Source of the DNA: Bacteroidota bacterium
GTDB lineage: Bacteria; Bacteroidota; Bacteroidia; Bacteroidales; UBA7960
DNA length: 41,389 nt
Reading direction: 5' to 3'
Assembly: GCA_018335675.1 (NCBI GenBank)
Contig: JAGXRQ010000005.1
Span: 1-41,389, forward strand
In this document: piece by piece, positions 39,166-41,389 of the stretch
Layout: every line of letters starts with the position of its first letter
Position numbering within the stretch: position 1 is the first letter of the stretch
Notes under the pieces: generated by a model
What the model was told of the DNA's origin: nothing
The model's input: only the letters and a program-made list of their open reading frames with translations
Databases searched by the model: none
Program-made: the position numbers and the translations under genes

Positions 39166-39678
39166 TTACCAGTTAACTACAGCTGCATTAAACACATCCT
39201 CAACCAGTGCTTCCACAATTTCAGTTATTGCCTGATCTTCAACCTGAGTAAGACTTAATTTACTATCGTAATCAAAGTATCTTGCAAAACTTCTTTCAAA
39301 ATCACTCTTTGGGTCGTATTCGTTAATAAATGTAATCCTGATCGTAATTGTGAGCCTGTTGAGTGCTGCTTGGTCGTCGCCGCTAATGGCAGTGGGTTGA
39401 GTTGTATATCCTGTTATACTGCCTTCAAAATGCAAATCGCCCCTTCCGTCAGTAAGCTTCAAGCTGGTTTGTTTCATAAATTTATCCTGAAGCGACTCGG
39501 TAAACTTTTGACTTAAAGTGGGTTGAACAATTTGAGCATGATTAGGAAAATGCTTTACAGAAAATGTTTTAGCCTGAGGCGGAATCGAAGCTCCTGTAAA
39601 ACTATAAAATTTACAGCTAGTCATAATTCCTAAAACTATGACAACGATTGTCAACACAGGTAAATTTCTTGATTGCAT
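39166..39678 (-). CDS. LptE-like LPS-assembly lipoprotein
   Basis: ORF 170 aa; lipobox-like GIMTSC, CKFYSFTGASIPPQAKTFSVKHFPNHA...PTLSQKFTESLQDKFMKQTSLKL. Confidence 0.82.
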   Translation of the reverse strand: MQSRNLPVLTIVVIVLGIMTSCKFYSFTGASIPPQAKTFSVKHFPNHAQIVQPTLSQKFTESLQDKFMKQTSLKLTDGRGDLHFEGSITGYTTQPTAISGDDQAALNRLTITIRITFINEYDPKSDFERSFARYFDYDSKLSLTQVEDQAITEIVEALVEDVFNAAVVNW

Positions 39679-39766
39679 CTATATCGATTTTAGGGTGCAA
39701 ATATAAGGAAAAAAGTCTTAGGAAAAACCCTAAATATCAGCTACTAAAACATCTACATAACCTTTT

Positions 39767-39843
39767 GACTCAGGACTCAGGACTCAGGACTCAGGACTTA
39801 GGACTTAGGACTCAGGACTTAGGACTCAGGACTTACGACTCAA
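39767..39843. repeat. Tandem heptamer array, 11 x 7 bp (gactcag / gacttag / gacttac / gactcaa)
   Basis: Direct reading; overlaps last codons and stop of the sigma-54 activator. Confidence 0.97.
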
Positions 39844-41098
39844 CCCCATATTCCTTAATCTTTCTGTAAAGCGTTCTTTCACTAATTCCAAGCTCATCTG
39901 CTGCTTTTTTTCTCCTTCCTCTGTATTTTTCTAAGGCTTTTATGATAAGATCTTTTTCTTTTTCCTGAATAGAGAGAGTTTCTTCAATGTAAACATGAGG
40001 CGCCTCTTCATAGCTCTCAATAATTTCTACTTCTTCTTTCTTTTGTTCTGGTTGGCGTACTTTTATTTCAGGGGTGTTTATAATTTCATTATCGTGTAAG
40101 GTATCTCGATATAATTTGTTTATAAGATGTTTGTTCTCATCTTTAAAAGCCTGATCTACTTCACCGCTATGAATTAGTTCCATAATTATCTTCTTCATGT
40201 CGTTTACATCCTTTTTCATATCAAACAACACTTTATAAAGAAGTTCTCTTTCACTAAAGTTTTCAGGTGCATTTGCATCTTTAAACAAAACCGGAAGATT
40301 TGTATCAAAGCTCTGGGGTAGGTATTTGTGTAATGTATCTCCCGAAATCATTCTTTCATTTTCTATAACTGATATTTGTTCGGCAAGGTTTTTCAATTGT
40401 CTAACGTTTCCAGGCCATCTGTAATTTATTAGCATTTGTTCGGCCTCTGAAGAAAGCTGCATTACCGGCATTCTGTATCTTTCAGCAAAATCGGAAGCAA
40501 ATTTCCTGAATAGCAAAATTATATCTCCTTTTCGTTCTCTTAATGCCGGCACTTGAATAGGAACTGTATTCAATCTGTAATATAAATCCTCTCTGAACTT
40601 TCCTGAAGCTATTGCCGATTGAAGGTTAACATTTGTTGCAGCAACAACTCTAACATTGGTTTTTTGGATTTTTGATGATCCAACACGTATAAACTCGCCA
40701 CTTTCAAGAATTCGAAGAAGCCTCACCTGGGTAAGAAGTGGAAGCTCTGAAACCTCATCAAGGAAGATTGTTCCACCATCTACTACTTCAAAATACCCCC
40801 TTCGCGCTTCGTGTGCTCCTGTAAATGATCCCTTTTCATGACCAAACAACTCACTGTCTATTGTGCCTTCCGGAATAGCACCGCAGTTTACGGCAATATA
40901 TTGACCGTGTTTGCGAGGACTCAATTGGTGAATTATTTTCGGGAATACTTCTTTCCCTACACCACTTTCTCCACTAACCAAAACGGAAATATCTGTTGGA
41001 GCAACTTGTCGTGCCACATCAATAGCCCTCTCCAACAATGGAGAATTTCCAATTATATTAAATCTTTGCTTTATTGCTTGTATTTCCATGATTAACAA
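39833..41098 (-). CDS. Sigma-54-dependent transcriptional activator (AAA+ and Fis-type HTH, no receiver domain)
   Basis: ORF 421 aa; VSGESGVGKEVFPKIIHQLSPR, CGAIPEGTIDSELFGHEKGSFTGAHEARRGYFEVVDGGTIFLDEVSEL, C-terminal KKAADELGISERTLYRKIKEYG. Confidence 0.95.
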   Translation of the reverse strand: MLIMEIQAIKQRFNIIGNSPLLERAIDVARQVAPTDISVLVSGESGVGKEVFPKIIHQLSPRKHGQYIAVNCGAIPEGTIDSELFGHEKGSFTGAHEARRGYFEVVDGGTIFLDEVSELPLLTQVRLLRILESGEFIRVGSSKIQKTNVRVVAATNVNLQSAIASGKFREDLYYRLNTVPIQVPALRERKGDIILLFRKFASDFAERYRMPVMQLSSEAEQMLINYRWPGNVRQLKNLAEQISVIENERMISGDTLHKYLPQSFDTNLPVLFKDANAPENFSERELLYKVLFDMKKDVNDMKKIIMELIHSGEVDQAFKDENKHLINKLYRDTLHDNEIINTPEIKVRQPEQKKEEVEIIESYEEAPHVYIEETLSIQEKEKDLIIKALEKYRGRRKKAADELGISERTLYRKIKEYGVES

Positions 41099-41227
41099 AA
41101 AAAATATCTGGTGAAGATATTAGTATTATCCATTTAAATTGCAAAATTAAAAAACCTTATCCATTTTTCAACCTTAGTAGAATATTTTGTTTCCGTAGAT
41201 TTATAACCTCTTATATAACTTCCTCGT

Positions 41228-41389
41228 TCATGCAGCTTCCAGTTTAGCTAATTTCATCCTTAACTGATTGATTTTCTTTTGTTTATATTTTTGTTGAAAT
41301 TCAAGTAGCGCATTTGGGTTGAAACTTTGTTGGTTGATTATCATTTTATAATAGATAATGGACAGTTTTCGTGCTGTTGCCACAACTGC
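41228..41389 (-). CDS. IS110-family-like transposase, C-terminal fragment truncated by window edge
   Basis: Minus-strand reading open through the window edge: AVVATARKLSIIYYKMIINQQSFNPNALLEFQQKYKQKKINQLRMKLAKLEAA* (53 codons); the VA.ARKL..I.YKM motif resembles IS110 C-termini. Not in the supplied ORF track. Confidence 0.65.
   Translation of the reverse strand, partial: AVVATARKLSIIYYKMIINQQSFNPNALLEFQQKYKQKKINQLRMKLAKLEAA

Noticed and set aside
39648-39869. 73-aa ORF with LRTQDLGLRTQD repeats
   Set aside because: Translation of the GACTCAG heptad array, antisense to the sigma-54 activator end and the lptE-like gene start.

Overview
Bacteroidetes-type chromosomal window (T9SS C-terminal sorting domains, Bacteroidetes gene neighbourhoods). 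It begins with a 5S rRNA. Housekeeping genes follow: MBL-fold hydrolase, hflC/hflK, C69 dipeptidase, cysS, pnuC, a large SprA-like outer-membrane protein, fhs, leuS, a DUF3108-like protein, groL/groS, secG, an lptE-like gene and a sigma-54 activator. The right edge cuts an IS110-type transposase that is absent from the ORF track. The accessory core (about 13.4-32.0 kb) is two adjacent secreted giants. One is an 1826-aa lysyl-endopeptidase-like protease with a canonical type I dockerin. The other is a 4314-aa modular stalk with an N-terminal cohesin-like domain, 8 exact 252-bp PKD-like repeats, 34 MBG/YDG modules in a higher-order repeat architecture, 8 InlB-type repeats and a T9SS tail. I read this as a candidate cohesin-dockerin surface protease/stalk system. 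The intergenic regions also carry a dispersed short-period repeat built on GACTNNN heptads. It recurs at several loci, and in two genes supplies the stop codon; a GGGTATA-type array does the same at a third gene.
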